Positions 12,401-27,659 of a stretch of 64,000 nt of DNA are shown here, in pieces (within the stretch, counting starts at the first letter, position 1; each line of letters opens with the position of its first letter). The stretch is from Rhabditoides inermis (taxonomy: Eukaryota; Nematoda; Chromadorea; Rhabditida; Rhabditidae): contig CAWZYM010000277.1 in assembly GCA_963966185.1 (NCBI GenBank), positions 1-64,000 on the forward strand, in the 5' to 3' direction. A model generated the notes under the pieces. It was given only the letters and a program-made list of their open reading frames with translations, was not told where the DNA came from and ran no database searches. Position numbers and translations under genes: made by a program.

Positions 12401-15400
12401 TCTGTTTCCGCTCGTCGGATTCTGATTGTCCGACACAAACGTTCACTTTACATCCACTCCCACTCATTCTCGGTCGACGGATTCTGTTTCCGCTCGTCGG
12501 ATTATGATCGCCCAACACAAACATTCACTTTACATCCACTCCCACTCATTCTCGGTCGACGGATTCTGTTTCCGCTCGTCGGATTCTGATCGTCCGACAC
12601 AAACATTCACTTTACATCCACTCCCACTCATTCTCGGTCGACGGATTATGTTTCCGCTCGTCGGATTCTGATTGTCCGACACAAACGTTCACTTTACATC
12701 CACTCCCACTCATTCTCGGTCGACGGATTCTGTTTCCGCTCGTCGGATTCTGATCGACCGACACAAACATTCACTTTACATCCACTCCCACTCATTCTCG
12801 GTCGACGGATTATGTTTCCGCTCGTCGGATTCTGATTGTCCGACACAAACGTTCACTTTACATCCACTCCCACTCATTCTCGGTCGACGGATTCTGTTTC
12901 CGCTCGTCGGATTCTGATCGTCCGACACAAACATTCACTTTACATCCACTCCCACTCATTCTCGGTCGACGAATTCTGTTTCCGCTCGTCGGATTCTGAT
13001 CGTCCGACACAAACATTCACTTTACATCCACTCCCACTCATTCTCGGTCGACGGATTATGTTTCCGCTTGTCGGATTCTGATTGTCCGACACAAACGTTC
13101 ACTTTACATCCACTCCCACTTATTCTCGGTCGACGGATTCTGTTTCCGCTCGTCGGATTCTGATCGTCCGACACAAACATTCACTTTACATCCACTCCCA
13201 CTCATTCTCGGTCGACGGATTATGTTTCCGCTCGTCGGATTCTGATTGTCCGACACAAACGTTCACTTTACATCCACTCCCACTCATTCTCGGTCGACGG
13301 ATTCTGTTTCCGCTCGTCGGATTCTGATCGTCCGACACAAACATTCACTTTACATCCACTCCCACTCATTCTCGGTCGACGGATTATGTTTCCGCTCGTC
13401 GGATTCTGATTGTCCGACACAAACGTTCACTTTACATCCACTCCCACTCATTCTCGGTCGACGGATTCTGTTTCCGCTCGTCGGATTATGATCGCCCAAC
13501 ACAAACATTCACTTTACATCCACTCCCACTCATTCTCGGTCGACGGATTCTGTTTCCGCTCGTCGGATTCTGATCGTCCGACACAAACATTAAACATTCA
13601 CTTTACATCCACTCCCACTCATTCTCGGTCAACGGATTCTGTTTCCGCTCGTCGGATTCTGATCGTCCAACACAAACATTCACTTTACATACACTCCCAC
13701 TCATTCTCGGTCGACGGATTATGTTTCCGCTCGTCGGACTCTGATCGTCCGACACAAACATTCACTTTACATCCACTCCCACTCATTCTCGGTCGACGGA
13801 TTCTGTTTCCGCTCGTCGGATTCTGATCGACCGACACAAACATTCACTTTACATCCACTCCCACTCATTCTCGGTCGACGGATTATGTTTCCGCTCGTCG
13901 GATTCTGATTGTCCGACACAAACGTTCACTTTACATCCACTCCCACTCATTCTCGGTCGACGGATTCTGTTTCCGCTCGTCGGATTCTGATCGTCCGACA
14001 CAAACATTCACTTTACATCCACTCCCACTCATTCTCGGTCGACGGATTATGTTTCCGCTCGTCGGATTCTGATCGTCCGACACAAACGTTCACTTTACAT
14101 CCACTCCCACTCATTCTCGGTCGACGGATTTTGTTTCCGCTCGTCGGATTCTGATCGTCCGACACAAACATTCACTTTACATCCACTCCCACTCATTCTC
14201 GGTCGACGGATTCTGTTTCCGCTCGTCGGATTCTGATTGTCCGACACAAACGTTCACTTTACATCCACTCCCACTCATTCTCGGTCGACGGATTCTGTTT
14301 CCGCTCGTCGGATTCTGATCGTCCGACACAAACATTCACTTTACATCCACTCCCACTCATTCTCGGTCGACGGATTCTGTTTCCGCTCGTCGGATTATGA
14401 TCGTCCAACACAAACATTAATTTTACATCCACTCCCACTCATTCTCGGTCGACGGATTATGTTTCCGCTCGTCGGATTCTGATTGTCCGACACAAACGTT
14501 CACTTTACATCCACTCCCACTCATTCTCGGTCGACGGATTCTGTTTCCGCTCGTCGGATTATGATCGCCCAACACAAACATTCACTTTACATCCACTCCC
14601 ACTCATTCTCGGTCGACGGATTCTGTTTCCGCTCGTCGGATTCTGATCGTCCGACACAAACATTAAACATTCACTTTACATCCACTCCCACTCATTCTCG
14701 GTCAACGGATTCTGTTTCCGCTCGTCGGATTCTGATCGTCCAACACAAACATTCACTTTACATACACTCCCACTCATTCTCGGTCGACGGATTATGTTTC
14801 CGCTCGTCGGACTCTGATCGTCCGACACAAACATTCACTTTACATCCACTCCCACTCATTCTCGGTCGACGGATTCTGTTTCCGCTCGTCGGATTCTGAT
14901 CGACCGACACAAACATTCACTTTACATCCACTCCCACTCATTCTCGGTCGACGGATTATGTTTCCGCTCGTCGGATTCTGATTGTCCGACACAAACGTTC
15001 ACTTTACATCCACTCCCACTCATTCTCGGTCGACGGATTCTGTTTCCGCTCGTCGGATTCTGATCGTCCGACACAAACATTCACTTTACATCCACTCCCA
15101 CTCATTCTCGGTCGACGGATTATGTTTCCGCTCGTCGGATTCTGATCGTCCGACACAAACGTTCACTTTACATCCACTCCCACTCATTCTCGGTCGACAA
15201 ATTTTGTTTCCGCTCGTCGGATTCTGATCGTCCGACACAAACATTCACTTTACATCCACTCCCACTCATTCTCGGTCGACGGATTATGTTTCCGCTCGTC
15301 GGATTCTGATTGTCCGACACAAACGTTCACTTTACATCCACTCCCACTCATTCTCGGTCGACGGATTCTGTTTCCGCTCGTCGGATTCTGATCGTCCGAC

Positions 15401-18400
15401 ACAAACATTCACTTTACATCCACTCCCACTCATTTTCGGTCGACGGATTCTGTTTCCGCTCGTCGGATTATGATCGTCCAACACAAACATTAACTTTACA
15501 TCCACTCCCACTCATTCTCGGTCGACGGATTCTGTTTCCGCTCGTCGGATTCTGATCGTCCGACACAAACATTCACTTTACATCCATTCCCACTCATTCT
15601 CGGTCGACGGACTCTGTTTCCGCTCGTCGGATTCTGATCGTCCGACACAAACATTCACTTTACATCTAGTCCCACTCATTCTCGGTCGACGGATTCCGTT
15701 TCCGCTCGTCGGATTCTGATCGTCCGACACAAACATTCACCTTACATCCACTCCAACTCATTCTCGGTCGACGGATTCTGTTTCCGCTCGTCGGATTCTG
15801 ATCGTCCGACACAAACATTCACTTACATCCACTCCCACTCATTCTCGGTCGACGGATTATGTTTCCGCTCGTCGGATTCTGATTGTCCGACACAAACGTT
15901 CACTTTACATCCACTCCCACTCATTCTCGGTCGACGGATTCTGTTTCCGCTCGTCGGATTCTGATCGTCCGACACAAACATTCACTTTACATCTAGTCCC
16001 ACTCTTTCTCGGTCGACGGATTCCGTTTCCGCTCGTCGGATTCTGATCGTCCGACACAAACATTCACCTTACATCCACTCCCACTCATTCTCGGTCGACG
16101 GATTCCGTTTCCGCTCGTCGGATTCTGATCGTCCGACACAAACATTCACCTTACATCCACTCCAACTCATTCTCGGTCGACGGATTCTGTTTCCGCTCGT
16201 CGGATTCTGATCGTCCGACACAAACATTCACTTTACATCCACTCCCACTCATTCTCGGTCGACGGATTATGTTTCCGCTCGTCGGATTCTGATTGTCCGA
16301 CACAAACGTTCACTTTACATCCACTCCCACTCATTCTCGGTCGACGGATTCTGTTTCCGCTCGTCGGATTCTGATCGTCCGACACAAACATTCACTTTAC
16401 ATCCACTCCCACTCATTCTCGGTCGACGGATTATGTTTCCGCTCGTCGGATTCTGATTGTCCGACACAAACGTTCACTTTACATCCACTCCCACTCATTC
16501 TCGGTCGACGGATTCTGTTTCCGCTCGTCGGATTATGATCGCCCAACACAAACATTCACTTTACATCCACTCCCACTCATTCTCGGTCGACGGATTCTGT
16601 TTCCGCTCGTCGGATTCTGATCGTCCGACACAAACATTAAACATTCACTTTACATCCACTCACACTCATTCTCGGTCAACGGATTCTGTTTCCGCTCGTC
16701 GGATTCTGATCGTCCAACACAAACATTCACTTTACATACACTCCCACTCATTCTCGGTCGACGGATTATGTTTCCGCTCGTCGGACTCTGATCGTCCGAC
16801 ACAAACATTCACTTTACATCCACTCCCACTCATTCTCGGTCGACGGATTCTGTTTCCGCTCGTCGGATTCTGATCGACCGACACAAACATTCACTTTACA
16901 TCCACTCCCACTCATTCTCGGTCGACGGATTATGTTTCCGCTCGTCGGATTCTGATTGTCCGACACAAACGTTCACTTTACATCCACTCCCACTCATTCT
17001 CGGTCGACGGATTCTGTTTCCGCTCGTCGGATTCTGATCGTCCGACACAAACATTCACTTTACATCTCGGTCGACGGATTCTGTTTCCGCTCGTCGGATT
17101 CTGATCGTCCGACACAAACATTCACTTTACTTCAACTCCCACTCAATCTCGCTCGACGGATTCTGTTTCCGCTCGTCGGATTCTGATCGTCCGACACAAA
17201 TATTCACTTTACATCCACTCCCACTCATTCTCGGTCGACGGATTCTGTTTCCGCTCGTCGGATTCTGATCGTCCGACACAAACATTCACTTTACATCCAC
17301 TCCCACTCATTCTCGGTCGACGGATTCTGTTTCCGCTCGTCGGATTATGATCGCCCAACACAAACATTCACTTTACATCAACTCCCACTCAATCTCGCTC
17401 GACGAATTCTGTTTCCGCTCGTCGGATTCTGATCGTCCGACACAAACATTCACTTTACATCCACTCCCACTCATTCTCGGTCGACGGATTCTGTTTCCGC
17501 TCGTCGGATTATGATCGTCCAACACAAACATTCACTTTACATCCACTCTCACTCATTCTCGGTCGACGGATTCTGTTTCCGCTCGTCGGATTCTGATCGT
17601 CCGACACAAACATTCACTTTACATCCACTCCCACTCATTCTCGGTCGACGGATTCTGTTTCCGCTCGTCGGATTATGATCGCCCAACACAAACATTCACT
17701 TTACATCAACTCCCACTCAATCTCGCTCGACGGATTCTGTTTCCGCTCGTCGGATTCTGATCGTCGGACACAAACATTCACTTTACATCAACTCCCACTC
17801 ATTCTCGGTCGACGGATTCTGTTTCCGCTCGTCGGATTATGATCGCCCAACACAAACATTCACTTTACATCAACTCCCACTCAATCTCGCTCGACGGATT
17901 CTGTTTCCGCTCGTCGGATTCTGATCGTCCGACACAAACATTCACTTTACATCCACTCCCACTCATTCTCGGTCGACGGATTCTGTTTCCGCTCGTCGGA
18001 TTCTGATCGTCCGACACAAACATTCACTTTACATCCACTCCCACTCATTCTCGGTCGACGGATTCTGTTTCCGCTCGTCGGATTCTGATCGTCCGACACA
18101 AACATTCACTTTACATCCACTCCCACTCATTCTCGGTCGACGGATTCTGTTTCCGCTCGTCGGATTCTGATCGTCCGACACAAACATTCACTTTACATCC
18201 ACTCCCACTCATTCTCGGTCGACGGATTCTGTTTCCGCTCGTCGGATTATGATCGCCCAACACAAACATTCACTTTACATCAACTCCCACTCAATCTCGC
18301 TCGACGAATTCTGTTTCCGCTCGTCGGATTCTGATCGTCCGACACAAACATTCACTTTACATCCACTCCCACTCATTCTCGGTCGACGGATTCTGTTTCC

Positions 18401-20727
18401 GCTCGTCGGATTATGATCGTCCAACACAAACATTCACTTTACATCCACTCTCACTCATTCTCGGTCGACGGATTCTGTTTCCGCTCGTCGGATTCTGATC
18501 GTCCGACACAAACATTCACTTTACATCCACTCCCACTCATTCTCGGTCGACGGATTCTGTTTCCGCTCGTCGGATTATGATCGCCCAACACAAACATTCA
18601 CTTTACATCAACTCCCACTCATTCTCGGTCGACGGATTCTGTTTCCGCTCGTCGGATTCTGATCGTCCGACACAAACATTCACTTTACATCCACTCCCAC
18701 TCATTCTCGGTCGACGGATTCTGTTTCCGCTCGTCGGATTCTGATCGTCCGACACAAACATTCACTTTACATCCACTCCCACTCATTCTCGGTCGACGGA
18801 TTCTGTTTCCGCTCGTCGGATTCTGATCGTCCGACACAAACATTCACTTTACATCTCGGTCGACGGATTCTGTTTCCGCTCGTCGGATTCTGATCGTCCG
18901 ACACAAACATTCACTTTACATCTCGGTCGACGGATTCTGTTTCCGCTCGTCGGATTCTGATCGTCCGACACAAACATTCACTTTACTTCAACTCCCACTC
19001 AATCTCGCTCGACGGATTCTGTTTCCGCTCGTCGGATTCTGATCGTCCGACACAAACATTCACTTTACATCCACTCCCACTCATTCTCGGTCGACGGATT
19101 CTGTTTCCGCTCGTCGGATTCTGATCGTCCGACACAAACATTCACTTTACATCCACTCCCACTCATTCTCGGTCGACGGATTCTGTTTCCGCTCGTCGGA
19201 TTATGATCGCCCAACACAAACATTCACTTTACATCAACTCCCATTCAATCTCGCTCGACGAATTCTGTTTCCGCTCGTCGGATTCTGATCGTCCGACACA
19301 AACATTCACTTTACATCCACTCCCACTCATTCTCGGTCGACGGATTCTGTTTCCGCTCGTCGGATTATGATCGTCCAACACAAACATTCACTTTACATCC
19401 ACTCTCACTCATTCTCGGTCGACGGATTCTGTTTCCGCTCGTCGGATTCTGATCGTCCGACACAAACATTCACTTTACATCCACTCCCACTCATTCTCGG
19501 TCGACGGATTCTGTTTCCGCTCGTCGGATTATGATCGCCCAACACAAACATTCACTTTACATCAACTCCCACTCAATCTCGCTCGACGGATTCTGTTTCC
19601 GCTCGTCGGATTCTGATCGTCGGACACAAACATTCACTTTACATCAACTCCCACTCATTCTCGGTCGACGGATTCTGTTTCCGCTCGTCGGATTATGATC
19701 GCCCAACACAAACATTCACTTTACATCAACTCCCACTCAATCTCGCTCGACGGATTCTGTTTCCGCTCGTCGGATTCTGATCGTCCGACACAAACATTCA
19801 CTTTACATCCACTCCCACTCATTCTCGGTCGACGGATTATGTTTCCGCTCGTCGGATTCTGATTGTCCGACACAAACGTTCACTTTACATCCACTCCCAC
19901 TCATTCTCGGTCGACGGATTCTGTTTCCGCTCGTCGGATTCTGATCGTCCGACACAAACATTCACTTTACATCCACTCCCACTCATTCTCGGTCGACGGA
20001 TTATGTTTCCGCTCGTCGGATTCTGATTGTCCGACACAAACGTTCACTTTACATCCACTCCCACTCATTCTCGGTCGACGGATTCTGTTTCCGCTCGTCG
20101 GATTATGATCGCCCAACACAAACATTCACTTTACATCCACTCCCACTCATTCTCGGTCGACGGATTCTGTTTCCGCTCGTCGGATTCTGATCGTCCGACA
20201 CAAACATTAAACATTCACTTTACATCCACTCCCACTCATTCTCGGTCAACGGATTCTGTTTCCGCTCGTCGGATTCTGATCGTCCAACACAAACATTCAC
20301 TTTACATCCACTCCCACTCATTCTCGGTCGACGGATTCTGTTTCCGCTCGTCGGATTCTGATCGTCCAACACAAACATTCACTTTACATACACTCCCACT
20401 CATTCTCGGTCGACGGATTATGTTTCCGCTCGTCGGACTCTGATCGTCCGACACAAACATTCACTTTACATCCACTCCCACTCATTCTCGGTCGACGGAT
20501 TCTGTTTCCGCTCGTCGGATTCTGATCGACCGACACAAACATTCACTTTACATCCACTCCCACTCATTCTCGGTCGACGGATTATGTTTCCGCTCGTCGG
20601 ATTCTGATTGTCCGACACAAACGTTCACTTTACATCCACTCCCACTCATTCTCGGTCGACGGATTCTGTTTCCGCTCGTCGGATTCTGATCGTCCGACAC
20701 AAACATTCACTTTACATCCACTCCCAC
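6478..20727 (+). repeat. Higher-order block copy 1 (14,250 bp, 174 units)
   Basis: Distinctive unit variants in this block recur in the same order 14,250 bp further on: variants at 6478, 9146, 9392, 10762 and 11114 recur at 20728, 23396, 23642, 25012 and 25364. The length equals 174 x 82 minus 18. That remainder is accounted for by the odd units seen in the block: four +7, one -1 and three -15. The left boundary can only be placed between about 6373 and 6478 because flanking units are identical there. Confidence 0.9.
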
Positions 20728-23700
20728 TCATTCTCGGTCGACGGATTCTGTTTCCGCTCGTCGGATTCTGATCGTCCGACACAAACATTCACTTTCCATC
20801 CACTCCCACTCATTCTCGGTCGACGGATTCTGTTTCCGCTCGTCGGATTCTGATCGTCCGACACAAACATTCACTTTACATCCACTCCCACTCATTCTCG
20901 GTCGACAGATTCTGTTTCCGCTCGTCGGATTATGATCGCCCAACACAAACATTCACTTTACATCCAGTCCCACTCATTCTCGGTCGACGGATTCTGTTTC
21001 CGCTCGTCGGATTCTGATCGTCCGACACAAACATTCACTTTACATCCACTCCCACTCATTCTCGGTCGACGGATTCTGTTTCCGCTCGTCGGATTCTGAT
21101 CGTCCGACACAAACATTCACTTTACATCCACTCCCACTCATTCTCGGTCGACGGATTCTGTTTCCGCTTGTCGGATTCTGATCGTCCGACACAAACATTC
21201 ACTTTACATCCACTCCCACTCATTCTCGGTCGACGGATTCTGTTTCCGCTCGTCGGATTCTGATCGTCCGACACAAACATTCACTTTACATCCACTCCCA
21301 CTCATTCTCGGTCGACGGATTCTGTTTCCGCTCGTCGGATTCTGATCGTCCGACACAAACATTCACTTTACATCCAGTCACACTCATTCTCGGTCGACGG
21401 ATTCTGTTTCCGCTCGTCGGATTCTGTTCGTCCGACACAAACATTCACTTTACATCCACTCCCACTCATTCTCGGTCGACGGATTCTGTTTCCGCTCGTC
21501 GGATTCTGATCGTCCGACACAAACATTCACTTTACATCCACTCCCACTCATTCTCGGTCGACAGATTCTGTTTCCGCTCGTCGGATTATGATCGCCCAAC
21601 ACAAACATTCACTTTACATCCAGTCCCACTCATTCTCGGTCGACGGATTCTGTTTCCGCTCGTCGGATTCTGATCGTCCGACACAAACATTCACTTTACA
21701 TCCACTCCCACTCATTCTCGGTCGACGGATTCTGTTTCCGCTCGTCGGATTCTGATCGTCCGACACAAACATTCACTTTACATCCACTCCCACTCATTCT
21801 CGGTCGACGGATTCTGTTTCCGCTCGTCGGATTCTGATCGTCCGACACAAACATTCACTTTACATCCACTCCCACTCATTCTCGGTCGACGGATTCTGTT
21901 TCCGCTCGTCGGATTCTGATCGTCCGACACAAACATTCACTTTACATCCACTCCCACTCATTCTCGGTCGACGGATTCTGTTTCCGCTCGTCGGATTCTG
22001 ATCGTCCGACACAAACATTCACTTTACATCCAGTCACACTCATTCTCGGTCGACGGATTCTGTTTCCGCTCGTCGGATTCTGATCGTCCGACACAAACAT
22101 TCACTTTACATCCACTCCCACTCATTCTCGGTCGACGGATTCTGTTTCCGCTCGTCGGATTCTGATCGTCCGACACAAACATTCACTTTACATCCACTCC
22201 CACTCATTCTCGGTCGACGGATTCTGTTTCCGCTCGTCGGATTCTGATCGTCCGACACAAACATTCACTTTACATCCACTCCCACTCATTCTCGGTCGAC
22301 AGATTCTGTTTCCGCTCGTCGGATTCTGATCGTCCGACACAAACATTCACCTTACATCCACTCCAACTCATTCTCGGTCGACGGATTCTGTTTCCGCTCG
22401 TCGGATTATGATCGTCCAACACAAACATTAACTTTACATCCACTCCCACTCATTCTCGGTCGACGGATTCTGTTTCCGCTCGTCGGATTCTGATCGTCCG
22501 ACACAAACATTCACTTTACATCCACTCCCACTCATTCTCGGTCGACGTATTCTGTTTCCGCTCGTCGGATTCTGATCGTCCGACACAAACATTCACTTTA
22601 CATCCACTCCCACTCATTCTCGGTCGACGGATTCTGTTTCCGCTCGTCGGATTATGATCGTCCAACACAAACATTCACTTTACATCCACTCCCACTCATT
22701 CTCGGTCGACGGATTCTGTTTCCGCTCGTCGGATTCTGATCGTCCGACACAAACATTCACTTTACATCCACTCCCACTCATTCTCGGTCGACGGATTCTG
22801 TTTCCGCTCGTCGGATTGTGATCGTCCGACACAAACATTCACTTTACATCCACTCCCACTCATTCTCGGTCGACAGATTCTGTTTCCGCTCGTCGGATTC
22901 TGATCGTCCGACACAAACATTCACTTTACATCCACTCCCACTCATTCTCGGTCGACGGATTCTGTTTCCGCTCGTCGGATTATGATCGTCCAACACAAAC
23001 ATTCACTTTACATCCACTCTCACTCATTCTCGGTCGACGGATTCTGTTTCCGCTCGTCGGATTATGATCGTCCAACACAAACATTCACTTTACATCCACT
23101 CCCACTCATTCTCGGTCGACGGATTCTGTTTCCGCTCGTCGGATTCTGATCGTCCGACACAAACATTCACTTTACATTCACTCCCACTCATTCTCGGTCG
23201 ACGGATTCTGTTTCCGCTCGTCGGATTCTGATCGTCCGACACAAACATTCACTTTACATCCACTCCCACTCATTCTCGGTCGACGGATTATGTTTCCGCT
23301 CGTCGGATTATGATCGCCCAACACAAACATTCACTTTACATCCACTCCCACTCATTCTCGGTCGACGGATTCTGTTTCCGCTCGTCGGATTCTGATTGTC
23401 CGACACAAACGTTCACTTTACATCCACTCCCACTCATTCTCGGTCGACGGATTCTGTTTCCGCTCGTCGGATTATGATCGCCCAACACAAACATTCACTT
23501 TACATCCACTCCCACTCATTCTCGGTCGACGGATTCTGTTTCCGCTCGTCGGATTCTGATCGTCCGACACAAACATTCACTTTACATCCACTCCCACTCA
23601 TTCTCGGTCGACGGATTATGTTTCCGCTCGTCGGATTCTGATTGTCCGACACAAACGTTCACTTTACATCCACTCCCACTCATTCTCGGTCGACGGATTC

Positions 23701-26700
23701 TGTTTCCGCTCGTCGGATTCTGATCGTCCGACACAAACATTCACTTTACATCCACTCCCACTCATTCTCGGTCGACGGATTATGTTTCCGCTCGTCGGAT
23801 TCTGATCGTCCGACACAAACATTCACTTTACATCCACTCCCACTCATTCTCGGTCGACAGATTCTGTTTCCGCTCGTCGGATTCTGATCGTCCGACACAA
23901 ACATTCACCTTACATCCACTCTAACTCATTCTCGGTCGACGGATTCTGTTTCCGCTCGTCGGATTATGATCGTCCAACACAAACATTAACTTTACATCCA
24001 CTCCCACTCATTCTCGGTCGACGGATTCTGTTTCCGCTCGTCGGATTCTGATCGTCCGACACAAACATTCACTTTACATCCACTCCCACTCATTCTCGGT
24101 CGACGTATTCTGTTTCCGCTCGTCGGATTCTGATCGTCCGACACAAACATTCACTTTACATCCACTCCCACTCATTCTCGGTCGACGGATTCTGTTTCCG
24201 CTCGTCGGATTATGATCGTCCAACACAAACATTCACTTTACATCCACTCCCACTCATTCTCGGTCGACGAATTCTGTTTCCGCTCGTCGGATTCTGATCG
24301 TCCGACACAAACATTCACTTTACATCCACTCCCACTCATTCTCGGTCGACGGATTCTGTTTCCGCTCGTCGGATTGTGATCGTCCGACACAAACATTCAC
24401 TTTACATCCACTCCCACTCATTCTCGGTCGACAGATTCTGTTTCCGCTCGTCGGATTCTGATCGTCTGACACAAACATTCACTTTACATCCACTCCCACT
24501 CATTCTCGGTCGACGGATTCTGTTTCCGCTCGTCGGATTATGATCGTCCAACACAAACATTCACTTTACATCCACTCTCACTCATTCTCGGTCGACGGAT
24601 TCTGTTTCCGCTCGTCGGATTATGATCGTCCAACACAAACATTCACTTTACATCCACTCCCACTCATTCTCGGTCGACGGATTCTGTTTCCGCTCGTCGG
24701 ATTCTGATCGTCCGACACAAACATTCACTTTACATTCACTCCCACTCATTCTCGGTCGACGGATTCTGTTTCCGCTCGTCGGATTCTGATCGTCCGACAC
24801 AAACATTCACTTTACATCCACTCCCACTTATTCTCGGTCGACGGATTCTGTTTCCGCTCGTCGGATTCTGATCGTCCGACACAAAGATTCATTTTACATC
24901 CACTCCCACTCATTCTCGGTCGACGGATTCTGTTTCCGCTCGTCGGATTCTGATCGTCCGACACAAACATTCACTTTACATCCACTCCCACTCATTCTCG
25001 GTCGACGGATTATGTTTCCGCTCGTCGGATTACGATCGCCCAACACAAACATTCACTTTACATCCACTCCCACTCATTCTCGGTCGACGGATTCTGTTTC
25101 CGCTCGTCGGATTCTGATTGTCCGACACAAACGTTCACTTTACATCCACTCCCACTCATTCTCGGTCGACGGATTCTGTTTCCGCTCGTCGGATTATGAT
25201 CGCCCAACACAAACATTCACTTTACATCCACTCCCACTCATTCTCGGTCGACGGATTCTGTTTCCGCTCGTCGGATTCTGATCGTCCGACACAAACATTC
25301 ACTTTACATCCACTCCCACTCATTCTCGGTCGACGGATTATGTTTCCGCTCGTCGGATTCTGATTGTCCGACACAAACGTTCACTTTACATCCACTCCCA
25401 CTCATTCTCGGTCGACGGATTCTGTTTCCGCTCGTCGGATTCTGATCGTCCGACACAAACATTCACTTTACATCCACTCCCACTCATTCTCGGTCGACGG
25501 ATTCTGTTTCCGCTCGTCGGATTCTGATCGTCCGACACAAACATTCACTTTACATCCACTCCCACTCATTCTCGGTCGACGGATTCTGTTTCCGCTCGTC
25601 GGATTATGATCGTCCAACACAAACATTCACTTTACATCCACTCCCACTCATTCTCGGTCGACGGATTCTGTTTCCGCTCGTCGGATTCTGATTGTCCGAC
25701 ACAAACGTTCACTTTACATCCACTCCCACTCATTCTCGGTCGACGGATTCTGTTTCCGCTCGTCGGATTATGATCGCCCAACACAAACATTCACTTTACA
25801 TCCACTCCCACTCATTCTCGGTCGACGGATTCTGTTTCCGCTCGTCGGATTCTGATCGTCCGACACAAACATTCACTTTACATCCACTCCCACTTATTCT
25901 CGGTCGACGGATTCTGTTTCCGCTCGTCGGATTCTGATCGTCCGACACAAAGATTCATTTTACATCCACTCCCACTCATTCTCGGTCGACGGATTCTGTT
26001 TCCGCTCGTCGGATTCTGATCGTCCGACACAAACATTCACTTTACATCCACTCCCACTCATTCTCGGTCGACGGATTATGTTTCCGCTCGTCGGATTATG
26101 ATCGCCCAACACAAACATTCACTTTACATCCACTCCCACTCATTCTCGGTCGACGGATTCTGTTTCCGCTCGTCGGATTCTGATCGTCCGACACAAACAT
26201 TCACTTTACATCCACTCCCACTCATTCTCGGTCGACGGATTCTGTTTCCGCTCGTCGGATTATGATCGTCCAACACAAACATTCACTTTACATCCACTCC
26301 CACTCATTCTCGGTCGACGGATTCTGTTTCCGCTCGTCGGATTCTGATCGTGTGACACAAACATTCACTTTACATTCACTCCCACTCATTCTCGGTCGAC
26401 GGATTCTGTTTCCGCTCGTCGGATTCTGATCGTCCGACACAAACATTCACTTTACATCCACTCCCACTTATTCTCGGTCGACGGATTCTGTTTCCGCTCG
26501 TCGGATTCTGATCGTCCGACACAAAGATTCATTTTACATCCACTCCCACTCATTCTCGGTCGACGGATTCTGTTTCCGCTCGTCGGATTCTGATCGTCCG
26601 ACACAAACATTCACTTTACATCCACTCCCACTCATTCTCGGTCGACGGATTATGTTTCCGCTCGTCGGATTATGATCGCCCAACACAAACATTCACTTTA

Positions 26701-27659
26701 CATCCACTCCCACTCATTCTCGGTCGACGGATTCTGTTTCCGCTCGTCGGATTCTGATTGTCCGACACAAACGTTCACTTTACATCCACTCCCACTCATT
26801 CTCGGTCGACGGATTCTGTTTCCGCTCGTCGGATTATGATCGCCCAACACAAACATTCACTTTACATCCACTCCCACTCATTCTCGGTCGACGGATTCTG
26901 TTTCCGCTCGTCGGATTCTGATCGTCCGACACAAACATTCACTTTACATCCACTCCCACTCATTCTCGGTCGACGGATTATGTTTCCGCTCGTCGGATTC
27001 TGATTGTCCGACACAAACGTTCACTTTACATCCACTCCCACTCATTCTCGGTCGACGGATTCTGTTTCCGCTCGTCGGATTCTGATCGACCGACACAAAC
27101 ATTCACTTTACATCCACTCCCACTCATTCTCGGTCGACGGATTATGTTTCCGCTCGTCGGATTCTGATTGTCCGACACAAACGTTCACTTTACATCCACT
27201 CCCACTCATTCTCGGTCGACGGATTCTGTTTCCGCTCGTCGGATTCTGATCGTCCGACACAAACATTCACTTTACATCCACTCCCACTCATTCTCGGTCG
27301 ACGAATTCTGTTTCCGCTCGTCGGATTCTGATCGTCCGACACAAACATTCACTTTACATCCACTCCCACTCATTCTCGGTCGACGGATTATGTTTCCGCT
27401 TGTCGGATTCTGATTGTCCGACACAAACGTTCACTTTACATCCACTCCCACTTATTCTCGGTCGACGGATTCTGTTTCCGCTCGTCGGATTCTGATCGTC
27501 CGACACAAACATTCACTTTACATCCACTCCCACTCATTCTCGGTCGACGGATTATGTTTCCGCTCGTCGGATTCTGATTGTCCGACACAAACGTTCACTT
27601 TACATCCACTCCCACTCATTCTCGGTCGACGGATTCTGTTTCCGCTCGTCGGATTCTGA

